Positions 30,414 through 40,000 of a stretch of DNA of 64,000 bases are shown here, in pieces. Positions within the stretch are counted from its first letter, which is position 1. The number at the start of each line of letters is the position of its first letter. Under the pieces are notes generated by a model. The model ran no database searches and was not told the DNA's origin. It saw only the letters and a list, made by a program, of their open reading frames with translations. Both the position numbers and the translations under genes were made by a program. Source of the DNA: Candidatus Sumerlaeaceae bacterium (GTDB taxonomy: Bacteria > Sumerlaeota > Sumerlaeia > Sumerlaeales > Sumerlaeaceae); NCBI GenBank assembly GCA_026418615.1, contig JAOAAY010000003.1, forward strand, positions 1 through 64,000, given 5' to 3'.

Positions 30414-32756
30414 ATGAAAATCGCGATAACGGCTGGGAGGCGCCCGTGGCGGGCCGGGGTGCGGGCAATCCGCAGGGCCATGGTCATGGGATTGGTTGGC
30501 GTGCTATCGGGGCCCGCCTTCGGGTTGGGCATCCTTGTGCCGCGTCCGCCCGAGGCGTTGCCCGTCAGGCTCGGAGCGGCGGAGGTCCGAGTAGAGATCA
30601 ACAATAATGTGGCCAAGACGCGCGTCGTGCAGGAGTTCGAGAACCCCAACCCGCGGCAACTGGAGGCCGACTTCATGTTCCCGGTGCCGAGAGGAGCCGA
30701 TGTCACGGACTTCGTGCTTTACATGAACGGCAAACCAGTGAGCGGCGAGGTGATCGAGAGGGACAAGGCCCGGGAGATTTACGAGGGCATTGTGCGGCGG
30801 ATGAAGGACCCGGGACTGCTGGAATGGGTGGATTACAACCTTTTCAAGGTACGCGTCTTTCCTGTGCCTGCCAACGGCCAAACAAAGATCGAACTGGAAT
30901 TTGCTCAGGTTGTGCCGGCAGACCAGGGTGTTTACCGTTACACTTTCCCGCTGCGCGGGCCGCGCAGCGATAGGGCCGGGCAGAGCCGTGGGAGCAAGGC
31001 GGTCAAGTTTGGCATTGAGATCAAGGCCGACGAGCCTGTCCGGAATGTTTATTCTCCGTCGCACCCGCTCGAAACGGACACAGCCAACCCGAAACAAGTA
31101 CGCGTGACCGTGCCGGAAGGAAAATTGTCTCCCGATTCGGACTTTGTCATGTTTTACGAATACTCGAGCAAGGATGTAGCCCTGAGCCTGCTGGCCACGC
31201 GGCCGGGCTCCAGCGACGGGTATTTTTCGCTCGTTTTGAGTCCGCCCATAGCGGCCGAGGGCGCGCCGCAGACCCCGTCGGATGTGGTCTTTGTGCTCGA
31301 TACGAGCGGTTCGATGCTCGACGACAACAAGATCGAGCAAGCGCGCAAGGCGTTGGCCTACTGCGTGAGCCAGTTGCGCGAGTCAGACCGCTTCAACATC
31401 GTGCGGTTTTCGACCGGGGTGGATCAATTGCATCCGGGTCTGCAACAGGCCACGAAGGAAGCCATCGAGGAAGCGCGTCGGTGGATCGAAGGTCTGAAGG
31501 CCTCCGGGGGCACAAACATCAGCGAGGCGCTGGCCAAGGCCCTGGCGCTACGGGGCGAGGCAAAAGACGAGTCGCGGATCTTCACCGTGGTGTTCATCAC
31601 GGATGGGCTTCCAACCGTTGGTGTGACGGACCCCGACCGCATCCTGAGCGAGGTGAAAGAGAAGAGCGCGGGCAATGTCCGGCTGTTCACCTTTGGCGTG
31701 GGGTTCGATGTCAATACCCGCCTGCTGGACCGGCTCGCCGATGAGACGCGGGCGACGGCGGATTACATCAAGCCGGGAGAGAATCTGGAGGCGCCCATCG
31801 CGCGTTTCTTCGACAAAATCAGCCGACCGGCCATGACAGGGCTAAAACTGGAAATCCCGGGCGCGCAGGTCTATGACCTTTACCCTAAGAATTTGCCGGA
31901 TTTATTCTACGGAACGCAGTTGACCGTGCTGGGTCGCTACAAGGCGGCGGGACCGTCAGCGATCAAATTGACAGGCAGCGTCGCCGGCAAACCGGTGGAG
32001 TTTGTCTACGAAAAGACTTTCCCCGAGACCGAAACGGGCAACGCGTTTGTGGAGAAACTGTGGGGGACGCGAAAAATTGCCTACCTGCTCGATGAGATCC
32101 GGCAACATGGCGAGTCGCGGGAACTGAAAGACGAAGTGGTGGCTCTGGCGAAGAGGTACGGCGTGGTAACACCGTACACTTCGTTCCTCGTGGCGGAAGA
32201 CGAACCTGTAACGCGCGAGCAGCCCGTGGCTCGCCGGGCTGAGCCGCGGTGGGATCGGCGCGTTGGAGGGCCGGTTCCCAGCGAAAGGGTTGGAATGCCG
32301 GCGGTCGCCCAAGACGGGCAGTTCTTCGACACTCCGTCCGCCGCGCTGGCCCGCAAGTCGGCCGAGGCGGCCCCGCCTGCGGCCTTATCGCTTCAAGCCC
32401 AGAGTGGGCAGGAGGCGGTGAGGGCCTCCATGATGGTTTCGGAACTCAAGCGCGCTCAGCGGGTGACGGAGGGGGGGGCGACGATGCGATCGGCATCCGG
32501 CCGCACTTTCGTGTGGGCTGGTGACGGTTATGTGGATTCGGACATTGGGCCGGAGGACCGCACAATATTGAGAATCAAGTACTTGAGCGACGCCTACTTT
32601 GCCGCCTTGCGGCTTGTACCGGACCTCAAGGATGCCTTTGCGCTTGGGGAGCGGGTGCGGATCAAAACGGCCCGCGGCGTGGTCGAAATCGGGCCGGAAG
32701 GTAAGGAAACGCTCGATGCCGGGGACGAGGAAATCCTGCTCAGCGCGAAAAAATGA
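30414..32756 (+). CDS. exported VIT domain + von Willebrand factor A domain protein
   Basis: VIT domain (ARVVQEFENPNPRQLEADFMFPVPRGADVTDF...), MIDAS VVFVLDTSGSMLDDNKIEQARKAL, N-terminal signal/anchor. Confidence 0.9.
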   Translation: MKIAITAGRRPWRAGVRAIRRAMVMGLVGVLSGPAFGLGILVPRPPEALPVRLGAAEVRVEINNNVAKTRVVQEFENPNPRQLEADFMFPVPRGADVTDFVLYMNGKPVSGEVIERDKAREIYEGIVRRMKDPGLLEWVDYNLFKVRVFPVPANGQTKIELEFAQVVPADQGVYRYTFPLRGPRSDRAGQSRGSKAVKFGIEIKADEPVRNVYSPSHPLETDTANPKQVRVTVPEGKLSPDSDFVMFYEYSSKDVALSLLATRPGSSDGYFSLVLSPPIAAEGAPQTPSDVVFVLDTSGSMLDDNKIEQARKALAYCVSQLRESDRFNIVRFSTGVDQLHPGLQQATKEAIEEARRWIEGLKASGGTNISEALAKALALRGEAKDESRIFTVVFITDGLPTVGVTDPDRILSEVKEKSAGNVRLFTFGVGFDVNTRLLDRLADETRATADYIKPGENLEAPIARFFDKISRPAMTGLKLEIPGAQVYDLYPKNLPDLFYGTQLTVLGRYKAAGPSAIKLTGSVAGKPVEFVYEKTFPETETGNAFVEKLWGTRKIAYLLDEIRQHGESRELKDEVVALAKRYGVVTPYTSFLVAEDEPVTREQPVARRAEPRWDRRVGGPVPSERVGMPAVAQDGQFFDTPSAALARKSAEAAPPAALSLQAQSGQEAVRASMMVSELKRAQRVTEGGATMRSASGRTFVWAGDGYVDSDIGPEDRTILRIKYLSDAYFAALRLVPDLKDAFALGERVRIKTARGVVEIGPEGKETLDAGDEEILLSAKK

Positions 32757-32907
32757 AAAAAATGCAACCGGCGGGAACCTGAATCGGGAACCGGTGTCTC
32801 ATTCACCGTAACACCCGAACCGGACGCCGAAAAGCGGACGGATTGACAAGACAACCAGCGACTGTCCCCAGCGACAGTTTTCCATAACCTCCTAACCTCA
32901 AGATTAG

Positions 32908-32937
32908 GCCCTCGGGCAACCGGGGGTCTTTTCTTTT
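32908..32937 (+). terminator. Rho-independent terminator downstream of the VIT/vWA gene
   Basis: 8-bp stem GCCCTCGG-GCAA-CCGGGGGT followed by TCTTTTCTTTT. Confidence 0.65.
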
Positions 32938-32969
32938 GGGGTAAGGTCGCTATCAGCGGACCAACAAGG

Positions 32970-33530
32970 CTATTGCCTCACGCGCCAAATGTCGCCCGGG
33001 CTGACCACGCCGTTGGTGGGGTCATATGTATAGCGAGCGAGTATCTCCGGCTGCGGCTGGGGCTTGGAGGGGTCGTATCGGGTCCAGTCGAGATCGAAAA
33101 TGCCGTCGGGCCCGGCACTCCAGACGATCCAGCCGTTCGGGGGTGCGTAGTATCCGAAGGTCTGGTTCGGCTGCTCCACGAACGGATCGGCAGGAAGAGA
33201 AACGATGTAGGAGATTGGCGTGGTCAGCGACGCGATGCGGGGTTGGACGCTGGGAGCGCGAAAAGAGGGAATTGGCCCTTGCAAGTGGGCGGCGAGGGCG
33301 TCTGCCAAACTCGGCCGGCGCAACAGATGAGCGGGATCCGTCGTCCAAGCCGGATAGGCATTGTTGTCAACGAAATAGGTTTCGATGGCAGTCGCCAGAC
33401 TGCGTTGATCCGCGCGCACTTGTTTGACTTTGCGCATTATGGCCGCTTCGGCGGAGGCATCTTGGCCGAAGGCAGAAGTGGTGAAGACCGCCGCAAGCAC
33501 GGCAGCCCCGAGGGAAAGGCAAATCCTCAT
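32970..33530 (-). CDS. Sec-exported pseudopilin-like C-domain protein lacking a prepilin leader
   Basis: Signal peptide MRICLSLGAAVLAAVFTTSAFGQ; VKQVRADQRSLATAIETYFVDNNAYP, ISYIVSLPADPF, WIVWSAGPDGIFDLDW, YDPTNGVVSPGDIWRVRQ parallel the pilin at 15598-16209. Confidence 0.85.
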   Translation of the reverse strand: MRICLSLGAAVLAAVFTTSAFGQDASAEAAIMRKVKQVRADQRSLATAIETYFVDNNAYPAWTTDPAHLLRRPSLADALAAHLQGPIPSFRAPSVQPRIASLTTPISYIVSLPADPFVEQPNQTFGYYAPPNGWIVWSAGPDGIFDLDWTRYDPSKPQPQPEILARYTYDPTNGVVSPGDIWRVRQ

Positions 33531-34020
33531 CGTAGTACCCCCCTTTGGAATTGCACTTGAAGCGCGTCTGTCGCGGCGCTTACAGAGTGTCAAGCGCAAG
33601 TGTCGACAGATACAAGCCGATGCCGGCTGGGTTGCGCAGTGGTGCCGACCGGCCGCAGAGGAGCAGATTCAACAATTCCCAGTTTTGCCCCGTGGGGCGT
33701 GCCGATTGAAGAGGCGCCAGACCCGCGCACGCAAGGGCGGTGCCGCAGATCAAGGCCATGATAAAGGTTTTATTGTTCGGTTGGACTGCAGACAGCAGAC
33801 ACGCACCGGGAATCATAACCATTGATTGGCCAACTCCGAGCGACCGCGGGCTGAGCCAAAACGCTGCGCACTCGGGTTTTCGAATCGTTTGACATTGCCG
33901 CGTGGCCTGGCGATTGACCCGCTGACGAAGGGGAGGCGTGCCATCCAGGCCGAAAATAAATGCCTGCGCGCAGAGTAAGCGGAAATCCGGTGACCTGTAA
34001 CTGCGCCCGTCTGGCGCTGT

Positions 34021-34096
34021 GGCCCGTTAGCTCAATTGGTAGAGCAGCAGACTCTTAATCTGTTGGTTCAAGGTTCGAGTCCTTGACGGGTCACCA
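34021..34096 (+). tRNA. tRNA-Lys (anticodon CTT), CCA encoded
   Basis: Cloverleaf by eye: acceptor GGCCCGT/ACGGGTC, D-arm GCTC..GAGC, anticodon arm GCAGA-CTCTTAA-TCTGT, T-arm GGTTCGAGTCC, terminal ACCA. Confidence 0.95.
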
Positions 34097-34187
34097 GTCG
34101 CAGGACTTCATCAGGAACTCCGGTCAACGGGCATCTTGCGCAAGTTGCGTTCGTGGGCTTCGCGGCTCGAAGCGTGCCTTCAAGGCG

Positions 34188-34337
34188 TCATAGATTTTTC
34201 ACACTTCTGCCGGCTTTGGAGAGGGCGCGGCCGGTGCCGTCAATGGCGCTGCCCACTGTGGAGCAACCGGAGAGGAGCAGCATGGCGGCAAATGTCACGA
34301 GCAGCCAACCAGTTCGGTGAGTCTTGCACTTCATCAT
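34188..34337 (-). CDS. 49-aa entericidin-like small lipoprotein
   Basis: Manual translation MMKCKTHRTGWLLVTFAAMLLLSGCSTVGSAIDGTGRALSKAGRSVKNL*; lipobox LSGC followed by a short Gly/Ser-rich tail like EcnA/EcnB; not in the ORF track (under 60 aa). Confidence 0.75.
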   Translation of the reverse strand: MMKCKTHRTGWLLVTFAAMLLLSGCSTVGSAIDGTGRALSKAGRSVKNL

Positions 34338-34436
34338 TCTGTCTCCGCATGGATTTGGGGTGGGCTCTTTGGTTCAATCGCGGTCCTGGCGCAATCGTTT
34401 ACAACGCACTGACCGCTTCCGCACGAGCCGTCAAAG

Positions 34437-34468
34437 AAAATGGCACAGGCCGAAGCCTGCGCCATTTT
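34437..34468 (-). terminator. Rho-independent terminator (probably bidirectional) for the 34528-34689 ORF
   Basis: AAAATGGCACAGGC-CGAA-GCCTGCGCCATTTT near-perfect hairpin with T-rich flank on the minus strand. Confidence 0.75.
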
Positions 34469-34527
34469 GTCGCGGAAGCCTCATCACGAGGCGACAAGAT
34501 GTCCCGTAGGGCACAGGCCCACAGGGG

Positions 34528-34689
34528 TTACTTTTTCGACTCGCTCTCTGTCGTCTTGCCGTCCTTATCACACGGCTTCTTACATTCGGTTTGCTGCTCA
34601 GCCTTCTTCTTTTCGCAACATGCGGATCCAGCATAGGCATTCAGGGACACCATGGTAACCAGCATGATTGTGGCGATGATACGCAACAT
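34528..34689 (-). CDS. 53-aa exported Cys/Lys-rich small protein
   Basis: Manual translation MLRIIATIMLVTMVSLNAYAGSACCEKKKAEQQTECKKPCDKDGKTTESESKK*; signal peptide followed by Cys/Lys-rich mature part; not in the ORF track. Confidence 0.7.
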   Translation of the reverse strand: MLRIIATIMLVTMVSLNAYAGSACCEKKKAEQQTECKKPCDKDGKTTESESKK

Positions 34690-34820
34690 GACGGGGGCCC
34701 TCCGGAGGGTTTATTCGTACAACCTTAGGTGCAGCAGTGCGGTTTAAGGACAAACTCAGTACTTATTCATGCCCGCGCCTTCCTCGAACCGAGGTGGCTG
34801 CGGTTTCCCAGTCGTTGCGC

Positions 34821-34857
34821 AAAAAAAAACGGCTCAGAGGTCTTAAACCTCCGAGCC
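34821..34857 (-). terminator. Rho-independent terminator for the 34904-35119 ORF
   Basis: GGCTCaGAGGT-CTTAA-ACCTCcGAGCC stem (one mismatch) with a 9-nt A-run on plus (T-run on minus). Confidence 0.85.
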
Positions 34858-34903
34858 ACAGAATCCCTGCTCAACGGGGGGCTTAAGCCCCATTGCGGGA
34901 AAG

Positions 34904-35119
34904 TTACTTCTTCTCTTCCTTCTTCTCGGCCGGCTTGGTGGTTTCCTTGTCCTGCGAGCCGGTCGTCTTGGTGTCCTTGCACTCGGCACCCTTCATCTCA
35001 ACCTTCTCGGCCTTGGCAGCGCCGGCCGGCTGGGTCTCGGGGGCGGCAACGGCGACGCCGAGAGCGGCAACCGTCAACAGGGTGGACAGGGCGATAACGC
35101 GAAGCGTCATATGATGCAA
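34904..35119 (-). CDS. exported Lys/Glu-rich small protein
   Basis: M(HHM)TLRVIALSTLLTVAALGVAVAAPETQPAGAAKAEKVEMKGAECKDTKTTGSQDKETTKPAEKKEEKK*; signal peptide, GGAAGG ribosome-binding site upstream, terminator downstream. Confidence 0.75.
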   Translation of the reverse strand: MHHMTLRVIALSTLLTVAALGVAVAAPETQPAGAAKAEKVEMKGAECKDTKTTGSQDKETTKPAEKKEEKK

Positions 35120-35231
35120 TCCTTCCGGAGATAATAGTGTGACGCACTAATTGCGTCTATCCCATCAATTAGCACCATTCGTGCCAGTCCCTCATTAAGC
35201 GTCTGCCCCTCAAGTCGCTCATAATACCGGA

Positions 35232-36959
35232 TTAGTTAGACGAAAGCGCTGACTCGACTTCGGCAACCAAGGGTTCTAGCGTTGCCTGATCGAGGGCAAA
35301 TCGGATTCCGGCCGTGGCGAACAATTCGGGTAGCGGCCGCGACCCGCCCAGAGCAAGCGCACGGCGATACCCAGCGACCGCGTCGCGCGGGTTGGCCCGG
35401 TACAGACTCCACAGTTGCAGCGCACCGATCTGCGCAATGGCGTACTCAATGTAGTAGAGAGGCACGCAGAAAAAGTGAAGTTTGTGAATCCACGAGCACT
35501 CGCGCCACTCGGATAGTTCTGTCCAGTCAAGGTCAGAGCCGAAGCGTTTATCGAGGCGCAGCCACTCGTGCGCCCGCTGAGCGCGCGTATGGCCCGGATT
35601 TGTGTACATCCAGTGCTGCATGGCGTCCACGCGTGCGATCCATGGAAGGATTAGAATAACTTCCTCGAGGTGCTCGCGGCGCGCACGCTGAGCCGAGGCA
35701 GCGTCGTAGAAGGCGTCCAACTTTTCGCAGGCCATCATTTCCATGCCCATGGACGCCACCTCGCAAAACTCGATGGGAGCGCTGCGATAAGGCAGCAGGG
35801 GTTCGTGGCGCGCTGCGAGCGCGTGGAAGGCATGTCCCCCCTCATGCAATAGCGTGAAGACATCGCGGTTTCGACCGGTCGCGTTCATGAAAATGAACGG
35901 CAGGCGAACCTCGTCGAGAGTGCTCTGGTATCCGCCGGGCGCTTTCGCCTTTCGGTTGTCGAGGTCGAGCAATCGCAGGGTTTGCAAAACGGAGAAGTCA
36001 TCGGGAAATGAGGGGTCCACCGCCGCGAAAATCCGTGTGGTGCCCGCCATGAGTTGCTCCGAAGTCTCAAACGGCCGCAGCGGCGGCAATCCGCTGGGAT
36101 CCACCTGCAGATCCCACGGTGCAAGACGGTCAAGGCCGAGCAACACTCGCCGACGCTCGAGCAGGCGACGGCAGGCTGGGACAACCACCTTTTCAATGGC
36201 CTCATGCAGTTGAACGCAATCGGTGGGCGCGTAATCAAAACGGCCGAGGCGCCGGAATTGATAAGCGAGGAAGTTCGGAAAACCGGCATTGAGAGCCATC
36301 TGCTGGCGCAACGCCAACATCTCGTCGAACAGGTCTTCCAAGGTTTCTCTGTCGCGCAGTTGGCGGGTCACGGCGGCGATCCAGGCCTCGCGGCGCAGCG
36401 CCCGGTCGGGCTCTTCGAGCAGTTTCTGGAGTTGCGGTATGGTCAGTTCCTCGCCGCGCAGGGTTGCTGTCATTTCGCCGCAGATCTTCTGGTAGCGTTG
36501 GGCGAGCATTTCATCCTGTGTGGCGAGAGGCACATTTTCCTCGCGAAAGATTTCGACCTCATTGGCACGGGCACGGTCGAAAACCTCGTATCGGTGTCGT
36601 GGCAGAGCGGCACGGTGGGGACAATCCAGGTACCGGCGGCTGAGGGCGAAGTTGCGCGGCTCCATCTTGGGCATGATGTCCTGTAGGTAATCGAGGTAGG
36701 CCCGCTCCAGTTCCGGGTCATCCGTATGGCAGGTCATGCGAATGTGCCGGCGGGTGAATTCCTCCGAGACGGCAGAAAACAGTTCGGACCAGTCGAGCAA
36801 CCATTTTTCCAGCGCCGCGGCATCCGGCAGAGGGCGCGCCTCCAGTTCGTCGTAAAACCGGGCGATGTTGTCCCAGGAGCCCAGATCCAAATCCGCCGGC
36901 AGGTATTGGCGCGGGAAATCAGTGTTGGTCGGCAGGGCGTCGAGCACGGTCATTGGCAT
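35232..36959 (-). CDS. M3 family oligoendopeptidase (PepF-like)
   Basis: HEXXH-type TLLHEGGHAFHALAARHEPLLPYRSAPIEFCEVASMGMEMM; C-terminal YYIEYAIAQIGALQLWSLYRANP. Confidence 0.93.
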   Translation of the reverse strand: MPMTVLDALPTNTDFPRQYLPADLDLGSWDNIARFYDELEARPLPDAAALEKWLLDWSELFSAVSEEFTRRHIRMTCHTDDPELERAYLDYLQDIMPKMEPRNFALSRRYLDCPHRAALPRHRYEVFDRARANEVEIFREENVPLATQDEMLAQRYQKICGEMTATLRGEELTIPQLQKLLEEPDRALRREAWIAAVTRQLRDRETLEDLFDEMLALRQQMALNAGFPNFLAYQFRRLGRFDYAPTDCVQLHEAIEKVVVPACRRLLERRRVLLGLDRLAPWDLQVDPSGLPPLRPFETSEQLMAGTTRIFAAVDPSFPDDFSVLQTLRLLDLDNRKAKAPGGYQSTLDEVRLPFIFMNATGRNRDVFTLLHEGGHAFHALAARHEPLLPYRSAPIEFCEVASMGMEMMACEKLDAFYDAASAQRARREHLEEVILILPWIARVDAMQHWMYTNPGHTRAQRAHEWLRLDKRFGSDLDWTELSEWRECSWIHKLHFFCVPLYYIEYAIAQIGALQLWSLYRANPRDAVAGYRRALALGGSRPLPELFATAGIRFALDQATLEPLVAEVESALSSN

Positions 36960-37035
36960 CTCCGAGGGTAAGGGTCTTGGGGAGCGTGACATCACGGGTA
37001 CGCGACTATTCGCGCGACAGGGGCATGGTCGGGAT

Positions 37036-40000
37036 TCATGCGAAGCCGGCGAGACGCGCCACATGGTCGCGGCTGCCATCCTCAATCCATGGGTCCAGTT
37101 CCGACGGGGATTTGAGTTGTTGGCCGCGCTTGCGGTCCACGACGAGGAAACCGCACGACACATCGGCCAGTGCGGTCATGTCGCTCCAGAGGCGCTCGAA
37201 TTGGGCCACAGGGTAAATGTCTTCCTGTCCATGCCCCCACCGCCGTTTGACATCTTTTATGGTGACATAGACGGGAAGGCGCTGAGCCACGCGGCGTATG
37301 GCTGCGGCGATCTCCTCGGAGGGTCCGTCTAGGTCGGAGCGAGTCAGCCCGAAGAGGGCGAGCAGAGGGTCCACCTCGATCCAGGTGGTCATTGAGTTGT
37401 AGTAGCGCAGCCGCAATTCGTCAAACTCGTGAGGTTGGGCCAGTCCCTCGAGCAATCGCACGCGGCCGTTGACACGCGCGAGGCCACCGCCGTGGTCGCC
37501 TACGCGTCGCGGGACCACTTCAAAGGTCAATGTGTTTCCCGAGGCCAGATGCGCGCCGAGTGCCGCCGGATCGGGACACGCGCCCAGAGTGTCAATGTTG
37601 TGAAGCAGGATGGTCTGGATGCCCGGATGCTCCCGGAGCACCGTGGCAAGCACGCCGTTCCGAAAAAGATTTGTCACCTCGTACCAATGGCCCGGCGGAT
37701 TGAATCGCTGCAGGGCGACATTATCCGTGTAATCTGACCCTTCGCCTGACGCCCGGGCCCATTCCATCAGCGCCCGCCGCGCGGCGTCGCGCACCCGTTG
37801 TCTGCGTTCATCCAGAGTTTCCTGAGGTGTCTCCTCCCAGAGGAACTGAAGGTCGCGCACCATGGGGACAAGACGCTGCCCGATGGCGCGTCCGGGCGAC
37901 AGGTAAATCGGTCCATCATGACCGAAGGAGCGGTTCAGCGTGAGATGTTTGGAGATGGGGCCGTGTGTCAGGTAACTGGTGGATACCAGGTGGGGGATGA
38001 CGGCGCCTGATTCTGCGGCCGCCCGCCGGGTTTTGGCGAGGTGAATTTCCAGAAAACAGCGGTGCCTTCCCGACATGAAAACAAATGGGTTGACAGCCTT
38101 GACGGCGCCGGCGCCACTGGTCCAGCGGCTGCCAACCCCGCCAGCAAGAGTCAACACGGCAACCCGGCCGGACTGGAGGGCGGCGAGGCCGGCTTCCCGA
38201 TAACTGGCTGCCTCGGCGAGATGGGTGACATCGCCCGGCTGCACATCCTCAATGTCCGTGGACACAGGCAGGCGGTTACGGGCCAGGCCAATGCGGCCGG
38301 CGCGCAAGTCGGCACGCATTTGCTCGTGCTGAACCTCGTCAAAGGTGTTTTCGCGCCGGATTCGCTCTGCGTCGGCATCCCACCGCAGACGGTCCGCGCG
38401 GGAGGCCGGCTCGGAAACGCGAAACAGGCTGGTGACGATGGTCCGAAGCATGTGAAACGATTCGCCGGGTTCGGTCGCTGAGGCAGTGAACTGGTCGAAC
38501 TCCGCAAGACGCAGCGGCGAAACCTTGGCGGGATGCTCGCGCACCAGTTCCGGGATCTGAAGGGTATAGTAGCCGGAGGGGAGAAGCGCCTCGGCCCCGC
38601 GCAACAGCGTGGCGCATGTGCCGGTATGGTTGACTTCGAAACGGTAAACCACGGGATCCATGGCAAACGGTAGCGCGTCTTCCAATTCGCGTTTGGAGGC
38701 AGTCATGATTTCCAGAATTTCGTCGCGAAAAGACGCAGCCTTCCGCGGGTTGACAAACATCCCCATGCCGCCGCCCGACATGCCGCCAAGCATTAGGAAT
38801 CCCCAAAAATCATCGCGGAGGCGCTCGCGGGCCTTGGCAATGATTTGTTCCGTGAAATGATTGGTCACGGCGGGAATGATGGTCTTTAGCGGCCCGTCCC
38901 AGTTGCGGGTCGTTTGCCGGCCCAACGCTCGCAGGTCGCCCTCGCGCAACGCCCTCAGAATGTCGTCGAAAATGGCGCGCATGGCCAGGCGCGCCTCCCA
39001 CTCCGCGCGGCCTCGTAGCAGGTATTTCTCTGTGACCAGTTCCAGAATCGGCCCGACATTTTGGGCCATTCCGCCGTGAACCAAGATCAGACAGTTTTCC
39101 AAGGATTCCCGGATGCGAGGGTGGATCTCGCGGTCGCCCAGCAGACGATGGCGGGGCAGCAGGCACCCGCGGCTGATGCCGAATTCGGGGTCCCCGGGTG
39201 TTGCAACGGCACCCTCAATGACCTTGAAACCGGGCCAGATGCCGCCGGAGTCCTGCCAGCCGCCGCCAGACCCTCCGAGCCATTCGCCGAGAATGGCGCG
39301 GGAGGCTACCAGGCGCCGTTCCGCCTCAGTGAGACTGCCCTCCAGCGTCAGGGTCTGGCCGGTGGCCCGCATGAGCGCTGTAATGACACACGCCAGAAGA
39401 GTCGTTGACACTGCAAGGCGCGAGCCTTTGGGGATGTCATTGACCCGCGTTACCAGTTCGATGCCCAGGCCGCGCCCAACCACGCGCCCCAGGATGGCCG
39501 CTATGGAGTGGTCGGTGCCCTCAAACGACGAAGGCAGCAAACCCGACGCGATGACACCGGCTTTGAGGAGTCCAAGGTAATCATTGCCAAAATTGAACAG
39601 GTCGGAGAGATCCGTAATATCCCTTGTTGCACCGAGATCGACGCTGGTCAGGCGCAGCAGGGGTTCGGGGATGACCCGGACGCATGCCGAGACCGGCGGG
39701 CGGCACGACCTGTCGCGGCCATGGACGCCGAGATCCACGGAAATATTCAACACACGGGCACCCTCGGGGTAGTCCATGCCCAGAAAAAAGATGTCCGACC
39801 ATCCGCTGTGGCTCAGGTCGAGGCGCACAGGCGTGGATTCAACCAGGACGGGATACAGCCGGCTGCCGGGCTCGCGCGTCAGCAGTTCAGGACGGATGCG
39901 CAGGGGATGCTCGTCGGGATGCCCGACGCGGAGCATCCACCGGTTACCCGCGCTGGCTCGCACGCTCTGCCTCACCTGATCCAGCAGTGTTTGGAAGGCG

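Noticed and set aside
33580-33822. 80-aa minus-strand ORF upstream of the Sec-exported pseudopilin-like gene
   Set aside because: A hydrophobic stretch (MALICGTALACAGLAPL) is present, but there is no clear start signal or family; too weak to call.
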